DNA of 64,000 nt from Thioalkalivibrio sp. ALJ7 (GCF_000376865.1 NZ_AQXQ01000012.1:744001-808000); one strand, 5' to 3'. Shown: positions 17,260 to 29,215, counted from the first letter of the stretch. Notes: generated by a model from the sequence alone, not told the origin. Made by a program: numbers and translations.

Positions 17260-17877
17260 TCAGTCGGGCTCGCGCACCGCGGCCGCAACGGTGTATTCGC
17301 GGCCCTGCTTGACCTTGTCGTAATTGCCGAACACGTCCTTGAACCCCTTCTCGATAAAACGCCGCAATCCGGTAATGGTTACGACATAGATGCGGCCACC
17401 CGGGTTCATCTGCTCGTGGGCGTCCAACAGATAGGTCTGCAGCATCTCCCGCCCGACTTTGGCCGGCAGATTGGAGGTCACCAGGTCAACGCGCCGGTCA
17501 CGAATCTGCGAGAAACCGTTGCTGGTCACGCAATCGACATTGTGGATGCTGTTCAGCTCGGCATTGCGACGGCTGTATTCCACCGCCAGGAAATTCGTAT
17601 CCACCAGGGTGCAGTGGCCCTGAGGAGCCTTGCGCGCCAACGTCAGGCCGATCGGCCCGTAGCCACAGCCAAGGTCGAGACAGGCATCCGCCGGGTTCAC
17701 CTGGATGCGCTCCAACAACATCCGTGTGCCATCGTCGATCCGCCGGGGCGAGAAGAGTCCCCAGGTGGTGCGAAAACGCAGGCGTTCCCCGGCCAGGGTG
17801 TCCTCGAACTCCAGATCGCGCTTCAGCTCCGTCTGCCGGGCGCGCCGCGCCTGGGCGTTGGGGAAGGCCTCGGTCAT
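17260..17877 (-). CDS. RsmC-like class I SAM-dependent methyltransferase
   Basis: The product is 205 aa. Motif I DLGCGYGPIGL lies at about residues 68-78, and motif IV reads TSNLPAKVG where ribosomal-RNA guanine methyltransferases have NPPF. Residues 33-47 (LRFRTTWGLFSPRRI) match the small-methyltransferase (MTS) domain start seen in RsmC and in single-domain relatives. The target could be rRNA or another nucleobase, but the altered motif IV makes this uncertain. The ATG overlaps the purK stop by four bases, and the gene is followed directly by the CbiM-like gene. Confidence 0.78.
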   Translation of the reverse strand: MTEAFPNAQARRARQTELKRDLEFEDTLAGERLRFRTTWGLFSPRRIDDGTRMLLERIQVNPADACLDLGCGYGPIGLTLARKAPQGHCTLVDTNFLAVEYSRRNAELNSIHNVDCVTSNGFSQIRDRRVDLVTSNLPAKVGREMLQTYLLDAHEQMNPGGRIYVVTITGLRRFIEKGFKDVFGNYDKVKQGREYTVAAAVREPD

Positions 17878-19055
17878 GCATCACCCCGCGCCGCCGGGCC
17901 GCCCGCGGCATCGGACAGTCCCTGCCACAGGCTCTCGGCGGTGGAGGCCGCGGCGATGGCATCGTCCTCGCCTGGCAGGCCCAGCACATTCACATGTCCC
18001 ATCTTGCGGCCGGGCCGCGCCTTGGTCTTGCCATACAGATGCAGCCGGGCACGTCCGGCCTCCAGCACCCCCTGCCAGTCGGGCGCGGTCGACGCCGGCC
18101 ACAGATCGCCCAGGAGGTTCACCATCGCCACCGGGGTGGTCAGCATCGCCGGGGCCAGCCCCAGCCCGCAGATTGCGCGGACTTGCTGGTGAAACTGGCT
18201 GACGGTGCAGGCATCCAGGCTGTAGTGTCCGGAATTATGCGGCCGCGGGGCGATCTCGTTGACCAGCAGCTCGCCGTTGACCGTCAGGAAGAACTCCACC
18301 GCCAGCACCCCTTGGTACTCCAGGCATTCCGCAATCCGCTGGGCAATGGCCGTAGCACGCTCGCGCGTGGGCTCGTCCAGACGGGCGGGCACTCGGGTCA
18401 GATGGAGGATGCCGTCACGATGGCTGTTCTCCGCGACCGGAAAGGCCTCGACATGGCCGTCCGGGGTACGAGCCACCAAGACCGAGACCTCGCGCTCCAG
18501 GTCGACCTGCTGCTCCAGTACACAATCCACTCCGCCCAACTCGGCATGGGCCTGCACCAGCTCATCGGCATGCGCGAGGCGCACCTGGCCCTTCCCGTCA
18601 TAACCGAGCCGCGCGGTCTTCAAGATCGCGGGGAACGCCGGACCCTCGTCGATCAGGGGGGGGCGGAGGGCTGCGCCCGCCCACAGGGCCTGCCACGGGG
18701 CCACGGCCACGCCGATCTCGCCAAGAAAGGCCTTTTCTTCCAGGCGATCCTGGGCAATGGTCAGCGCACGCGGGCCCGGACGCAGGCAGGCATGGGCATC
18801 CAGCCACTCGATGGCGGCGCGTGGGATATTCTCGAATTCGGTGGTAATCACCGCGCATTGCCCGGCCAGGGCCTCTAGCGCCGCGGGGTCGTCGAAGGGC
18901 TGACACAGATGCCGCGTCGCCAGACGACCGGCCGGGCTGGCCGGATCGGGGTCCAGGACCCATACGGCATACCCCATCTCCAGCGCCGCCTGCACGAAAT
19001 AGCGGCCGAGCTGCCCGCCACCGAGCAGCCCGAGGGTCGCGGGGGGCTGGATCAT
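17874..19055 (-). CDS. purK: N5-carboxyaminoimidazole ribonucleotide synthase
   Basis: The product is 393 aa of the ATP-grasp fold. It begins [13 protein letters not shown], carries [21 protein letters not shown] and [17 protein letters not shown], all PurK signatures. It carboxylates AIR with ATP and bicarbonate to N5-CAIR, which PurE then rearranges. The ATG overlaps the purE stop by four bases (19052-19055), the usual purEK coupling, and the gene overlaps the downstream methyltransferase in the same way. Confidence 0.96.
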   Translation of the reverse strand: MIQPPATLGLLGGGQLGRYFVQAALEMGYAVWVLDPDPASPAGRLATRHLCQPFDDPAALEALAGQCAVITTEFENIPRAAIEWLDAHACLRPGPRALTIAQDRLEEKAFLGEIGVAVAPWQALWAGAALRPPLIDEGPAFPAILKTARLGYDGKGQVRLAHADELVQAHAELGGVDCVLEQQVDLEREVSVLVARTPDGHVEAFPVAENSHRDGILHLTRVPARLDEPTRERATAIAQRIAECLEYQGVLAVEFFLTVNGELLVNEIAPRPHNSGHYSLDACTVSQFHQQVRAICGLGLAPAMLTTPVAMVNLLGDLWPASTAPDWQGVLEAGRARLHLYGKTKARPGRKMGHVNVLGLPGEDDAIAAASTAESLWQGLSDAAGGPAARGDA

Positions 19056-19570
19056 GACGGGTCCGGCGGCAGGGTCTGCCCCAGCACGGCCTGGCTCTGG
19101 GACTGGCGAAAGGCATCCAGACGCGCGCGCAGGCCGGTATCGTGGTTGGCCAGCATCGCCGCCGCGAACAGCGCAGCATTGGCCGCTCCGGCCTCGCCGA
19201 TCGCAAAGGTCGCCACCGGAATGCCGCGCGGCATCTGCACGATGGAAAGCAAAGAGTCCTGCCCTTTAAGGTGACGCGAAGCGACGGGCACGCCGAGCAC
19301 CGGAACCGGGGTCTTGGAGGCCAGCATTCCTGGCAGGTGCGCGGCCCCGCCAGCCCCGGCGATGATCGCCTGCAGGCCACGCCCGCGCGCCTGCTCGGCA
19401 TACTCGAACAGGAGATCTGGCGTGCGATGGGCCGAAACCACCCGGGCCTCGAACGGGACCCCGAGTTCCTCCAGCACATCCACCGCGCGCTCCATGGTCG
19501 CCCAGTCAGAAGTGCTCCCCATCACCACGCCCACCCAGGGCGCCGCCGAATTGCCTGCCATCTCAGTCAT
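19052..19570 (-). CDS. purE: N5-carboxyaminoimidazole ribonucleotide mutase (class I PurE)
   Basis: The product is 172 aa. [38 protein letters not shown] and [17 protein letters not shown] are the active-site segments of class I PurE, including the catalytic histidine of SAHRTP. It converts N5-CAIR to CAIR in purine synthesis. It is the first gene of the purE-purK-methyltransferase-CbiM-like run. The promoter must lie within or next to the CACGAAG repeat upstream (19614-19796), shared in opposite direction with purC. Confidence 0.95.
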   Translation of the reverse strand: MTEMAGNSAAPWVGVVMGSTSDWATMERAVDVLEELGVPFEARVVSAHRTPDLLFEYAEQARGRGLQAIIAGAGGAAHLPGMLASKTPVPVLGVPVASRHLKGQDSLLSIVQMPRGIPVATFAIGEAGAANAALFAAAMLANHDTGLRARLDAFRQSQSQAVLGQTLPPDPS

Positions 19571-19613
19571 GGCCCGAACGATAGCGACCCCGGCCCCACC
19601 CTACAAGCCGTGT

Positions 19614-19796
19614 TCAACACGAAGCACACGAAGGCACGAAGAAAATGCCGGTCGGAGCTACAGAGACATGATGCGATTCGCTTTGCTCTGCACATCCTGC
19701 CGCCTCCGATACCATTACGACCTTCTCCGTGCTCTCTGTGTCCTCCGTGGTGCAACCGCCGTTGACCTTCTTCGTGTCTTCGTGCGCCTCGTGGTG
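19614..19796. repeat. Palindromic repeat element with CACGAAG-rich arms, copy A
   Basis: The left arm has ACACGAAGCACACGAAGGCACGAAGAA and the right arm its inverse, TTCTTCGTGTCTTCGTGCGC followed by CTCGTGG. Next to the right arm are CCGCCGTTGACC and a CTCCGTG/CTCTGTG run of the same style. The middle differs from the other two copies at 57810 and 59480. It fills most of the purE-purC intergenic region and carries no gene. Confidence 0.7.
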
Positions 19797-19826
19797 AAAA
19801 AAGCCCTCGCCCGGTAGAATCGCGGC

Positions 19827-20723
19827 ATGACTGACACCCTGCTCGAAAGCCAGATTCCCGACCTCGAACTCGTCCATCGCGGGAAGGTGCGCGATTTGTA
19901 CGCGGTGGATGCCGATCACTGGCTGATGGTCACCACCGACCGCCTGTCGGCCTTCGACGTGATCCTGCCCACACCGGTGCCGGACAAGGGCCGGGTGCTG
20001 ACCGAGATTACCCAGTTCTGGATGCACAAGGTGGAACGCGAGCTGGACATCCCCAATCAGCTCACCGACATCCCGCTGGAACAGGTCATACCCGACCCGG
20101 CCATTCGTGCCCCTCTGGAAGGCCGCAGCCTCGTCATCCGCCGCCTGGAGGCCCTGCCGGTGGAGGCCGTGGTGCGCGGCTACCTGATCGGCTCCGGCTG
20201 GAAGGACTACCAGTCCAGCGGCGCGGTCTGCGGCATCCCGCTGCCGCTGGGGCTGGGGCTCGCCTCGAAGCTGCCGGAGGCGATCTTCACTCCCAGCACC
20301 AAGGCCGAGGTCGGCGACCACGACGCCAACATCGACTTCGACGCGGTGATCGCAACCATCGGCGAGATACGCGCCCGGCAGGTCCGCGATGCCGCCCTGG
20401 CGATCTACGCGATGGCTCGCGACTACGCGGCCGAACGCGGCATCATCATCGCCGACACCAAGTTCGAGTTTGGCGTCGACGCCGCAGGGGCCTTGCACCT
20501 GATCGACGAGGTACTGACCCCGGATTCCTCGCGCTTCTGGCCCGCCGACCGCTATGCGCCCGGTACCAGTCCCGAATCCTTCGACAAACAGTACGTTCGA
20601 GACTATCTGGAGACGCTGGACTGGGACAAGCAGGCGCCCGGCCCCGAGCTGCCCGCGGAGGTGGTGGAACAGACCGCGGCGCGCTACCGCGAGGCCCTGG
20701 AGCGCCTGACCGGCGACGCATGA
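19827..20723 (+). CDS. purC: SAICAR synthase, long form
   Basis: The product is 298 aa, the longer form resembling yeast Ade1 rather than the ~237-aa E. coli type. Motifs include [41 protein letters not shown] and [15 protein letters not shown]. It joins aspartate to CAIR with ATP in purine synthesis, the step directly after PurE. It is divergent from purEK across a repeat element. Its stop overlaps the bioD ATG (20720-20723). The ribosome site before 19827 is weak. Confidence 0.95.
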   Translation: MTDTLLESQIPDLELVHRGKVRDLYAVDADHWLMVTTDRLSAFDVILPTPVPDKGRVLTEITQFWMHKVERELDIPNQLTDIPLEQVIPDPAIRAPLEGRSLVIRRLEALPVEAVVRGYLIGSGWKDYQSSGAVCGIPLPLGLGLASKLPEAIFTPSTKAEVGDHDANIDFDAVIATIGEIRARQVRDAALAIYAMARDYAAERGIIIADTKFEFGVDAAGALHLIDEVLTPDSSRFWPADRYAPGTSPESFDKQYVRDYLETLDWDKQAPGPELPAEVVEQTAARYREALERLTGDA

Positions 20724-21445
20724 CTCGGGAAGACATGGCCGCCCCACCGCAGGGCCTGTTCGTCACCGGCACGGACACTGGGGTCGGCAAGACCTTCGTC
20801 AGCTGTGCCCTGCTACAGCTTTGGCACGAGCGAGGCCTGAAACCGCAGCCAAGAAAGCCCGTGGAGTCCGGCTGCCCAGCGGGCGCCAACGGCCTGACCC
20901 CCGAAGACGGGCTGAATCTGACCCGCGCCGCAGGGCTTCCGGATGCCGACATCGAACAGGTCACGCCCTGGCGCTTCCCCGACGCCATCGCGCCAGACCA
21001 GGCCGCAGCGAACCAGGGGGTGCGTCTGACCGTCGCACAGCTCGTCACCGCCTGCGGGACTGACGCGGAAGGCCCCCGGCTGGTCGAGGGCGCGGGAGGC
21101 TTCTACTCGCCACTGTGCGCGGACGGGTTGAACGCGGATCTCGCCAGCGCGCTGGGGTTGCCCGTGTTGCTGGTCGCGGAGGACCGGTTGGGGGCACTCA
21201 ACACCTGCCTGCTCACCCTGGAGGCCCTGGAGCGGCGCGGGCTGGTGCTAGCCGGCATCGTGCTCAACCGCCGCCGGGCGGATGCCGATCCGCGCCTCGA
21301 CAACCGAGCCGCCCTGCGCGCGCGCACGCACGCCGCGATCGTCGAGTCACCGGAAGGCATCACGCGGGCGGCGCTAGTTCAGAAGCTCTCCACCTCGAAG
21401 TTGTCCGGTCGAATCGGCTCCACCGGGGCCTGCTCGCGGCCCTGA
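20720..21445 (+). CDS. bioD: Dethiobiotin synthetase
   Basis: The product is 241 aa. The P-loop is GTDTGVGKT near residue 17, followed by KPVESGC and [11 protein letters not shown], the substrate and Mg sites of BioD. It closes the ureido ring of dethiobiotin from DAPA, CO2 and ATP. An ATG at 20735 ([10 protein letters not shown]) is a possible alternative start. The last ~22 residues (from about 21379) are encoded antisense to the end of the SYLF gene and are unlike normal BioD tails, so the original stop may have been lost. Other bio genes are not in the window. Confidence 0.92.
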   Translation: MTREDMAAPPQGLFVTGTDTGVGKTFVSCALLQLWHERGLKPQPRKPVESGCPAGANGLTPEDGLNLTRAAGLPDADIEQVTPWRFPDAIAPDQAAANQGVRLTVAQLVTACGTDAEGPRLVEGAGGFYSPLCADGLNADLASALGLPVLLVAEDRLGALNTCLLTLEALERRGLVLAGIVLNRRRADADPRLDNRAALRARTHAAIVESPEGITRAALVQKLSTSKLSGRIGSTGACSRP

Positions 21446-22158
21446 TCGCGGGCCTCTTCGGATTCCGCCCCGGAATCGGTACGGAAGGCGGCCAGGGTCT
21501 CGCGCAGCGCACGGGTACCCTCGCGGTCGACACGGCGCGACTCGATGATATGCACCGGACGCTGGGATTCGCCGTAATAGGCCTCGTTGAAGTCGTCGCG
21601 CACGGTCATCCGCGAACCGGAGAAGCTCATTCCCAGATAAGCACCACGGGAACGCGAGTAGGACAGGAAATCGGCGGTCGGGGTGGCGCTACGGCCCGCG
21701 CCTACCGGACCCGCAGCCACCGAGGCATCCCCACCCAGACGAATGGCGGACCCGAACATGGAGTCCACCGCATCCTGGGTGCGCGCCACCATCACCACCT
21801 CGGCCGCATCGCCCCCGAACTGCATGCCGAAGCTGACTGAACCCAGCGAATAGAACGCGACCGGTGAATAATCACCGCGCTCGTCATCCCAGGCGAGAAA
21901 GACCCCGATCCCACCGGAGCCCCCCACGAGGAATGCACCCCGCGCCACCCGCGGGAAGATCACCACGCCCCGGGCATCGCGTAGCTCCTCCTGGAGCGAT
22001 TCGTATTCGGGATGGGTCGCCATGTTCTCCACCGTCGCCTGGGCGCGATCGATGATGTCCTGCGGGTCGATCTCGCGGCTGAACGGGTTGGCATGGGCGG
22101 TACCGGCCACAGCCGCCAGCATCACGGCGGTCAGGCAATAACGGATCAGTCGATGCAT
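21379..22158 (-). CDS. SYLF-domain (DUF500/Ysc84) exported protein
   Basis: The product is 259 aa from the ATG at 22158, with GGAGG 8 bases upstream. Residues 1-24 are a signal peptide (LTAVMLAAVAGTAHAN). The SYLF core is visible as GVVIFPRVARGAFLVGGSGG, SFGMQFGGDAAEVVM and SFSGSRMTVRDDFNEAYYG. Family members bind phosphoinositide-type lipids in eukaryotes; the bacterial periplasmic forms have no settled function. A 30-residue acidic tail ([17 protein letters not shown]) follows the domain. The gene converges on bioD with 67 bases of overlap. Confidence 0.83.
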   Translation of the reverse strand: MHRLIRYCLTAVMLAAVAGTAHANPFSREIDPQDIIDRAQATVENMATHPEYESLQEELRDARGVVIFPRVARGAFLVGGSGGIGVFLAWDDERGDYSPVAFYSLGSVSFGMQFGGDAAEVVMVARTQDAVDSMFGSAIRLGGDASVAAGPVGAGRSATPTADFLSYSRSRGAYLGMSFSGSRMTVRDDFNEAYYGESQRPVHIIESRRVDREGTRALRETLAAFRTDSGAESEEARDQGREQAPVEPIRPDNFEVESF

Positions 22159-22203
22159 CGCGAAGGCCTCCATCAAGGCTTGCTAATGCGCTCATCATGG
22201 CAC

Positions 22204-22229
22204 AAAAAAAGGGGGCCGAAGCCCCCTTT
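22204..22229 (-). terminator. Rho-independent terminator after fba
   Basis: A GGGGGC/GCCCCC stem with a TTCG tetraloop is followed on the minus strand by seven T. It lies 22 bases beyond the fba stop and ends the tkt-gap-pgk-pyk-fba transcript. Confidence 0.92.
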
Positions 22230-22250
22230 CATGTGCTGCATTCCGCAAGA

Positions 22251-23315
22251 TCAGTTGACCTTGGGATCCAGCTCGCCAGACAGGTAACGCTTGACCATGT
22301 CGTCCAGGGAGATCGGCTTGATCTTGGACGCCATGCCGGCGCAACCGAAGGCCTCGTAACGGGCCTGGCAGATGTCCTTCATGGCCGCGGTGGAGGCCTT
22401 CAGGAATTTGCGCGGGTCGAATTCCTTCGGGTTCTCGGCCAGGAACTTGCGCACCGCACCGGTGGAGGCCATACGCAGGTCGGTGTCGATGTTGACCTTG
22501 CGCACGCCGTGCTTGATGCCTTCCTGGATCTCTTCAACCGGCACGCCATAGGTCTCGCCCATGTCGCCGCCGTACTTGTTGATGATTTCCAGCCACTCCT
22601 GCGGCACCGAGGAGGAACCGTGCATGACCAGATGGGTATCCGGGATGCGGTTGTGGATTTCCTTGATGCGCTGGATGGCGAGGATGTCACCGGTCGGCGG
22701 ACGGGTGAACTTGTAGGCGCCGTGAGAGGTACCAATGGCGATCGCCAGAGCGTCGCACTTGGTGTTCTTCACGAAGTCGGCGGCCTCGTCCGGGTCGGTC
22801 AGCAGCTGGTCGTGGGACAGCTTGCCTTCGGCGCCGGAGCCGTCTTCCTCGCCGGCCATGCCGGTTTCCAGCGAACCCAGGCAGCCCAGCTCGCCTTCCA
22901 CGGACACACCGCAGGCGTGGGCGATCTCGGAGACCTTGGCGGTCACGTCACGATTGTAGTCGTAGGTGGCCGGGGTCTTCATGTCGGGCATCAGGGAGCC
23001 GTCCATCATCACCGAGCTGAAGCCGGACTGGATGGAGCGCAGGCAGACCGCCGGCTCGGAGCCGTGGTCCTGGTGCAGCACGACCGGGATGTCCGGGTAC
23101 TGCTCAATGGCGGCGATGATGTTGTGGCGCAGGAAGGGCTCGCCGGCGTACTTGCGGGCACCGGCGGAGGCCTGAATGATCACCGGGGAGTCGACCGCAG
23201 CGGCCGCTTCCATGATCGAGTGGACCTGCTCCATGTTGTTGGCGTTGTAAGCCGGCATGCCATAGCCATGCTCGGCGGCATGGTCCAGAAGCTGGCGAAG
23301 TGAGATCAGTGCCAT
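22251..23315 (-). CDS. fba: Class II fructose-bisphosphate aldolase (Calvin-cycle subtype)
   Basis: The product is 354 aa. Zinc and catalytic motifs are [15 protein letters not shown] with nearby E/D residues, and the HG of [12 protein letters not shown] and [12 protein letters not shown]. The start [24 protein letters not shown] and the length match the CbbA-type aldolases of autotrophic proteobacteria. It cleaves or forms fructose-1,6-bisphosphate and, in the Calvin cycle, sedoheptulose-1,7-bisphosphate. It is last in the minus-strand cluster and is followed by a strong terminator. Confidence 0.96.
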   Translation of the reverse strand: MALISLRQLLDHAAEHGYGMPAYNANNMEQVHSIMEAAAAVDSPVIIQASAGARKYAGEPFLRHNIIAAIEQYPDIPVVLHQDHGSEPAVCLRSIQSGFSSVMMDGSLMPDMKTPATYDYNRDVTAKVSEIAHACGVSVEGELGCLGSLETGMAGEEDGSGAEGKLSHDQLLTDPDEAADFVKNTKCDALAIAIGTSHGAYKFTRPPTGDILAIQRIKEIHNRIPDTHLVMHGSSSVPQEWLEIINKYGGDMGETYGVPVEEIQEGIKHGVRKVNIDTDLRMASTGAVRKFLAENPKEFDPRKFLKASTAAMKDICQARYEAFGCAGMASKIKPISLDDMVKRYLSGELDPKVN

Positions 23316-23393
23316 GGATTCCTCCTTACAGGATTCGGACTGAGGTAGTAGAAAAGTCGATTCTCGGTTACACGACCGCCGGTGGTGCGCGGG

Positions 23394-24824
23394 TCAGGCC
23401 AGTTCGCCGACGCGCACGATCTTCATGGCGTTGGTCCCGCCATGCTCGCCCTGCAGGTCGCCCTTGGTAATGATAACCAGCCCGCCATCCTGCACGACGC
23501 CCTCGGCCTTGAGCAAGTTCACCGCCTCACGGTTCACGCTTTCATGGCTTTCGGGGATCGGGTCCAGGGTCACCGGGTAGACGCCACGGTAGAGCGTCAT
23601 GCGGCGACTGGTCGACTCGTGCTGGGTGAGCGCGTAGATCGGGATGCCGGAGCTGATGCGGGACATCCACAGCGCCGTGGATCCGGATTCGGTCAGCGCG
23701 GCAATCGCGGCCACGTCCAGGTGGTTGGCGGTATACATGGTGGCCATCGCGATGGCCTCGTCCACGCGACCGAAGGTGGAATCCATGCGGTGGTCGGACT
23801 GCCGCGCGGCACGCTGGCGCTCCGCGGCCTCGCAGATCCGGTCCATGCTGGTCACTACGCGTGCCGGGTAGCGACCGGTCGCGGTCTCACCGGAGAGCAT
23901 CACCGCGTCGGTCCCGTCCAGGACCGCGTTCGCGACATCGAAGACCTCGGCGCGGGTCGGGATCGGGTTCTGGATCATGGTCTCCATCATCTGGGTCGCG
24001 GTAATGACCAGACGATTGAGGGTACGCGCACGGGTAATGAGGGTCTTCTGCACGCCCGGCAACTCGGCGTCGCCAATCTCCACGCCGAGATCGCCGCGCG
24101 CAATCATGATCACCTCGGAGGCAGCAATGATCTCGTCGATCACCTCCAGGGCCTCGGAACGCTCGATCTTGGCGCAGATCCCGGCCTCCCAGCCGGCGTC
24201 CTTCAGCAGGCTGCGCGCAAGGTGCAGATCCTGGGCAGACCGTGGGAAAGACACGGCCAGATAGTCCACCTCCAACTCGGCCGCGAGGCGGATATCGTCG
24301 CGGTCCTTGTCGGTGATCGCGGGGGCCGAGAGGCCGCCGCCCTGGCGGTTGATGCCCTTGTTATTGGACAGCTCGCCGCCGACCTCCACCGTGGTCTCGA
24401 TCCGGCCGCCGTTGACCGCCGTGACCTTGAGCACGATGCGGCCGTCATCCAGCAGCAGGATGTCCTCCGGGTGCACGTCGGCCGGCAGCTCCTTGTAGGT
24501 CAGGCCGACCTGGGTCTCGTCCCCGGCGTTGCGGTCGAGATCGGCGTCCAGCGCAAAAGGCGCGCCTTCTTCCAGGTACACCTTGCCCTGCTCGAAGCGG
24601 TCGATCCGGATCTTCGGCCCCTGCAGGTCGCCGAGCACGCCAACACAGCGGCCGACGCGCTCGGACGCCGCACGCAGTCGCGCCAGGCGCTGGCGATGAT
24701 CATCCGGGTCGCCATGTGAAAAGTTCAGCCGGACCACATCCACGCCCGCGCGGATAATGGCCTCCATGGCCTCGTCGGTATCCGTGGCCGGCCCGAGGGT
24801 GGCCACGATCTTGGTGCGTCTCAT
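23394..24824 (-). CDS. pyk: Pyruvate kinase
   Basis: The product is 476 aa, starting MRRTKIVATLGPATD. Active-site segments are RLNFSHGDP, the metal/substrate motif around IARGDLGVEI, and ITATQMMETMI. The C-terminal regulatory domain is complete. It converts PEP and ADP to pyruvate and ATP. Placing pyk between pgk and fba links carbon-fixation products to pyruvate supply. It lies 38 bases after pgk. Confidence 0.96.
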   Translation of the reverse strand: MRRTKIVATLGPATDTDEAMEAIIRAGVDVVRLNFSHGDPDDHRQRLARLRAASERVGRCVGVLGDLQGPKIRIDRFEQGKVYLEEGAPFALDADLDRNAGDETQVGLTYKELPADVHPEDILLLDDGRIVLKVTAVNGGRIETTVEVGGELSNNKGINRQGGGLSAPAITDKDRDDIRLAAELEVDYLAVSFPRSAQDLHLARSLLKDAGWEAGICAKIERSEALEVIDEIIAASEVIMIARGDLGVEIGDAELPGVQKTLITRARTLNRLVITATQMMETMIQNPIPTRAEVFDVANAVLDGTDAVMLSGETATGRYPARVVTSMDRICEAAERQRAARQSDHRMDSTFGRVDEAIAMATMYTANHLDVAAIAALTESGSTALWMSRISSGIPIYALTQHESTSRRMTLYRGVYPVTLDPIPESHESVNREAVNLLKAEGVVQDGGLVIITKGDLQGEHGGTNAMKIVRVGELA

Positions 24825-24862
24825 CCGCGTCGATCTCCGTCAGCGGTGGACGCGCCCGGGCC

Positions 24863-26041
24863 TCAGCCCTTGGCGCGCTCTTCCAGGATGGCGACGGCCG
24901 GCAGGGTCTTGCCTTCCAGGAATTCCAGGAAGGCACCGCCGCCGGTGGAGATGTAGCTGATGCGATCGGCCAGGTTGTACTTGTCGATGGCGGCCAGGGT
25001 GTCACCACCACCAGCAATGGAGAAGGCGTTGCTCTCGGCAATCGCCTCACCAAGCGCCTTGGTGCCGCCGGCGAACTGGTCGAACTCGAACACGCCCACC
25101 GGGCCATTCCAGACGATGGTGCCGGCGTTGCGCAGGGCCTCGGCGTAGGTCGCCGCGGTCTCGGGGCCGACATCGAAGATCATGTCGTCGTCGGCCACGG
25201 CGTTCACGGCCTTGGTCTCGGCCGGGGTGGACTCGGAGAATTCCTTGCCTACGGTCACGTCGGTCGGGACCGGGATCTCGCCGCCCTTGGAACGGGCGGC
25301 CTCCATCAGGCGCTTGGATTCGTCGACCAGGTCCGCCTCATACAGGGACTTGCCCACTCCGTGGCCCTGGGCCGCGATGAAGGTATTGGCGATGCCACCA
25401 CCCACGATCAGCTGATCGACGACGTTGGACAGCGACTCCAGCACGGTCAGCTTGGTCGAGACCTTGGAACCACCGACGATCGCCACCAGCGGGCGCTTCG
25501 GGGTCTCCAGGGCCTGACCAAGGGCCTCCAGCTCCTTGGCCAGCAGCGGGCCGGCGCAGGCCTGCGGGGCGAACTTCGCCACGCCGTGGGTGGAGGCCTG
25601 GGCGCGGTGGGCGGTACCAAAGGCGTCCATCACGAACACGTCGCACAGCGCGGCGTACTTCTTCGCCAGCGCCTCGTCGTCCTTTTTCTCGCCCGCGTTG
25701 AAGCGGACGTTCTCGAGCAGGATGACTTCACCCGGCTTCGCGTCCACTCCGTCGAGGTAATCCCGCACCAGGCGCACTTCGCGCCCGAGCAGACCGGCCA
25801 TGTGCTCGGCGACCGGGGCCAGGGAGTCTTCTTCGGAGAACTCGCCCTCGGTCGGCCGGCCCAGGTGCGACATCAGCATCACGCTGGCGCCGCCTTCCAG
25901 GGCCTTCTGCACGGTCTCGAGGCTCGCGCGGATACGCGCGTCGGAGGTGACCTTGCCGCCCTTCACCGGGACGTTGAGATCCTGGCGCACCAACACACGG
26001 CGGCCCTGCAGGTCGAGATCGGTCATCTTGATGACAGACAT
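24863..26041 (-). CDS. pgk: Phosphoglycerate kinase
   Basis: The product is 392 aa from the ATG at 26041 ([20 protein letters not shown]). Motifs are [45 protein letters not shown] and [14 protein letters not shown]. It phosphorylates 3-phosphoglycerate in the Calvin direction or makes ATP in glycolysis. A GC hairpin in the 133-base gap after gap may stabilise or partly terminate the upstream message. Confidence 0.97.
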   Translation of the reverse strand: MSVIKMTDLDLQGRRVLVRQDLNVPVKGGKVTSDARIRASLETVQKALEGGASVMLMSHLGRPTEGEFSEEDSLAPVAEHMAGLLGREVRLVRDYLDGVDAKPGEVILLENVRFNAGEKKDDEALAKKYAALCDVFVMDAFGTAHRAQASTHGVAKFAPQACAGPLLAKELEALGQALETPKRPLVAIVGGSKVSTKLTVLESLSNVVDQLIVGGGIANTFIAAQGHGVGKSLYEADLVDESKRLMEAARSKGGEIPVPTDVTVGKEFSESTPAETKAVNAVADDDMIFDVGPETAATYAEALRNAGTIVWNGPVGVFEFDQFAGGTKALGEAIAESNAFSIAGGGDTLAAIDKYNLADRISYISTGGGAFLEFLEGKTLPAVAILEERAKG

Positions 26042-26140
26042 GGGAGTACCTCTCGGAAATACGATTGGAAAGAAAAAGGCTTCGGGCAAACCCCAACGGG
26101 GTTGGCCCCAGGCCTCTCAAGAGACGCTGGAATACGGAAA

Positions 26141-26167
26141 TGGCCGGATCCCCAGGGGACCCGGCCA
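26141..26167 (-). terminator. Intercistronic hairpin between gap and pgk
   Basis: TGGCCGG pairs with CCGGCCA and TCCCC with GGGGA around a one-base mismatch, giving a 12-bp stem just after the gap stop. On the minus strand it is followed only by TTTCC, so read-through or mRNA protection is more likely than full termination. Confidence 0.45.
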
Positions 26168-26174
26168 TCCGGTC

Positions 26175-27203
<1,029 letters not shown>

Positions 27204-27214
27204 TCAATTCGGGC

Positions 27215-29215
27215 TCAGCCCTTCATCACGTCACGCGCAACCTGGGCGACATTCCCCGGCTTGAAGCCGAAGTAGTCGAACAGGGCGCCACCCGGGGCGG
27301 ACTCGCCGAAGCGATCCAGGCCAAACACCGCGCCGTCGAGGCCGGTGAACTTGTGCCAGGTGGCGGTTGCGCCGGCCTCGATGGCGACACGGGCGCGCAC
27401 GGCGTTCGGCAGTACGGCCTCGCGGTAGGCCGGGTCTTGCTGCTCGAACAGCTCGACACAGGGCATGGACACCACGCGCACCTTCTTGCCTTCGCCGGCC
27501 AGCTCGTCGGCGGCCTGCACGGCCAGTTCGATCTCGGAACCGGTCGCGATGAAGATCAGGTCCGGGGTGCCGTCGCAGTCCTTCAGCACATAGCCACCAC
27601 GGGCGATGTTGGCAAGCTGCTCGCCATCGCGCTCCATATGCGGCAGACCCTGACGCGACAGGATGAAGGCCGACGGGCCGTCGGTCCGCTCGATACCGGC
27701 CTTCCAAGCAACCGCGGTCTCCACCGCATCGCAGGGACGCCAGACGTTCAGGTTCGGGATCAGACGCAGGCTCGGGGTCTGCTCGATCGGCTGGTGGGTC
27801 GGACCGTCTTCGCCCAGACCGATGGAGTCATGGGTCAACACGTACATGATCCGCTGCTTCATCAGCGCGGACATGCGGATGCCGTTACGGGCGTAGTCGG
27901 AGAAGATCAGGAAGGTGCCGCCGTAGGGGATGAACCCGCCGTGCAGGGCAATGCCGTTCATGATCGCGGCCATGCCGAATTCACGCACGCCGTAGTACAC
28001 GTAGTTGCCCGCGGCGTCGTCCTTGCTGACGCCCTTGGAGCCGGAATACATGGTCAGGTTGGAACCGGCCAGGTCGGCGGAGCCGCCCAGCAGTTCCGGG
28101 ACGGCCGGGGCCATGCCAGCAATCGCGTTCTGCGAGGCCTTGCGCGAAGCGACCTTCTCGGCCTTCTCGACGGTCTGCTTGATGTAGGCGTTGGCCTTCT
28201 CGCTCCAGTCGGCAGGCAGATCGCCCGCAATGCGGCGCTCGAACTCGGCGGCCAGTTCCGGATGCGCAGCCTTGTACGCGGCAAAACGCTCCTTCCACTC
28301 GGCCTCGGCCTTGGCGCCCTTGTCCTTGGCGCTCCAGCCGTCGTAGATGTCGTTCGGGATCTCGAACGGGGCGTGCTCCCAGCCCAGTTCCTTGCGGGTC
28401 AGCGCGATCTCGTCATCGCCCAGGGCGGCACCGTGGCACTCTTCCTTGCCAGACTTGTTCGGCGAACCAAAGCCGATCACGGTGCGGCAGCAGATCAGGC
28501 TCGGCTTGTCACTGTGCTTGCGCGCCTCTTCGATGGCGGCCTTGACCGCATCCGCGTCGTGTCCGTCCACGCCGCGCACGACGTGCCAGCCATACGCCTC
28601 GAAACGGCCCGGGGTGTCGTCGGTAAACCAGCCTTCAACCTCGCCATCGATGGAGATGCCGTTGTCATCCCAGAAGGCGACCAGCTTGCCCAGGCCCAGG
28701 GTGCCGGCCAGGGCGCAGGTCTCGTGGGAGATCCCTTCCATCATGCAGCCGTCGCCGAGGAAGGCGTAGGTATTGTGGTCAACGATGTCGTGACCCGGCT
28801 GATTGAAGTGGGCCGACATCATCTTCTCGGCCAGCGCCATGCCGATCGCGTTGGAGATGCCCTGGCCCAGCGGACCCGTGGTGGTCTCGACGCCGGCGGT
28901 GTAGCCATACTCGGGGTGACCCGGGGTCTGCGAGTGCAGCTGGCGGAACTGCTTGATCTCGTCCATCGGCAGGTCGTAGCCGGTCAGGTGCAGCAGCGAG
29001 TAGACCAGCATGGAACCGTGGCCGTTGGACATCACGAAGCGGTCGCGATCCGGCCAGCTCGGATTCGCCGGGTTGTGCTGCATATAGTCGTTCCACAGCA
29101 CCTCGGCGATGTCCGCCATCCCCATCGGCGCACCCGGGTGACCGGAATTGGCCTTCTGGACCGCGTCCATCGACAAGGCGCGGACGGCGTTTGCAAGCTC
29201 TCTACGGGTCGGCAT
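27215..29215 (-). CDS. tkt: Transketolase
   Basis: The product is 666 aa, a full-length transketolase. The thiamine-diphosphate site is [10 protein letters not shown] with the partner asparagine in WDDNG about 25 residues later; [19 protein letters not shown] lies in the pyrimidine domain. GGAG stands 6 bases before the ATG at 29215. It moves two-carbon units in Rubisco-substrate regeneration and the pentose phosphate pathway. It is first in the cluster, transcribed away from metK across a 406-base non-coding region that must hold its promoter. Confidence 0.97.
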   Translation of the reverse strand: MPTRRELANAVRALSMDAVQKANSGHPGAPMGMADIAEVLWNDYMQHNPANPSWPDRDRFVMSNGHGSMLVYSLLHLTGYDLPMDEIKQFRQLHSQTPGHPEYGYTAGVETTTGPLGQGISNAIGMALAEKMMSAHFNQPGHDIVDHNTYAFLGDGCMMEGISHETCALAGTLGLGKLVAFWDDNGISIDGEVEGWFTDDTPGRFEAYGWHVVRGVDGHDADAVKAAIEEARKHSDKPSLICCRTVIGFGSPNKSGKEECHGAALGDDEIALTRKELGWEHAPFEIPNDIYDGWSAKDKGAKAEAEWKERFAAYKAAHPELAAEFERRIAGDLPADWSEKANAYIKQTVEKAEKVASRKASQNAIAGMAPAVPELLGGSADLAGSNLTMYSGSKGVSKDDAAGNYVYYGVREFGMAAIMNGIALHGGFIPYGGTFLIFSDYARNGIRMSALMKQRIMYVLTHDSIGLGEDGPTHQPIEQTPSLRLIPNLNVWRPCDAVETAVAWKAGIERTDGPSAFILSRQGLPHMERDGEQLANIARGGYVLKDCDGTPDLIFIATGSEIELAVQAADELAGEGKKVRVVSMPCVELFEQQDPAYREAVLPNAVRARVAIEAGATATWHKFTGLDGAVFGLDRFGESAPGGALFDYFGFKPGNVAQVARDVMKG

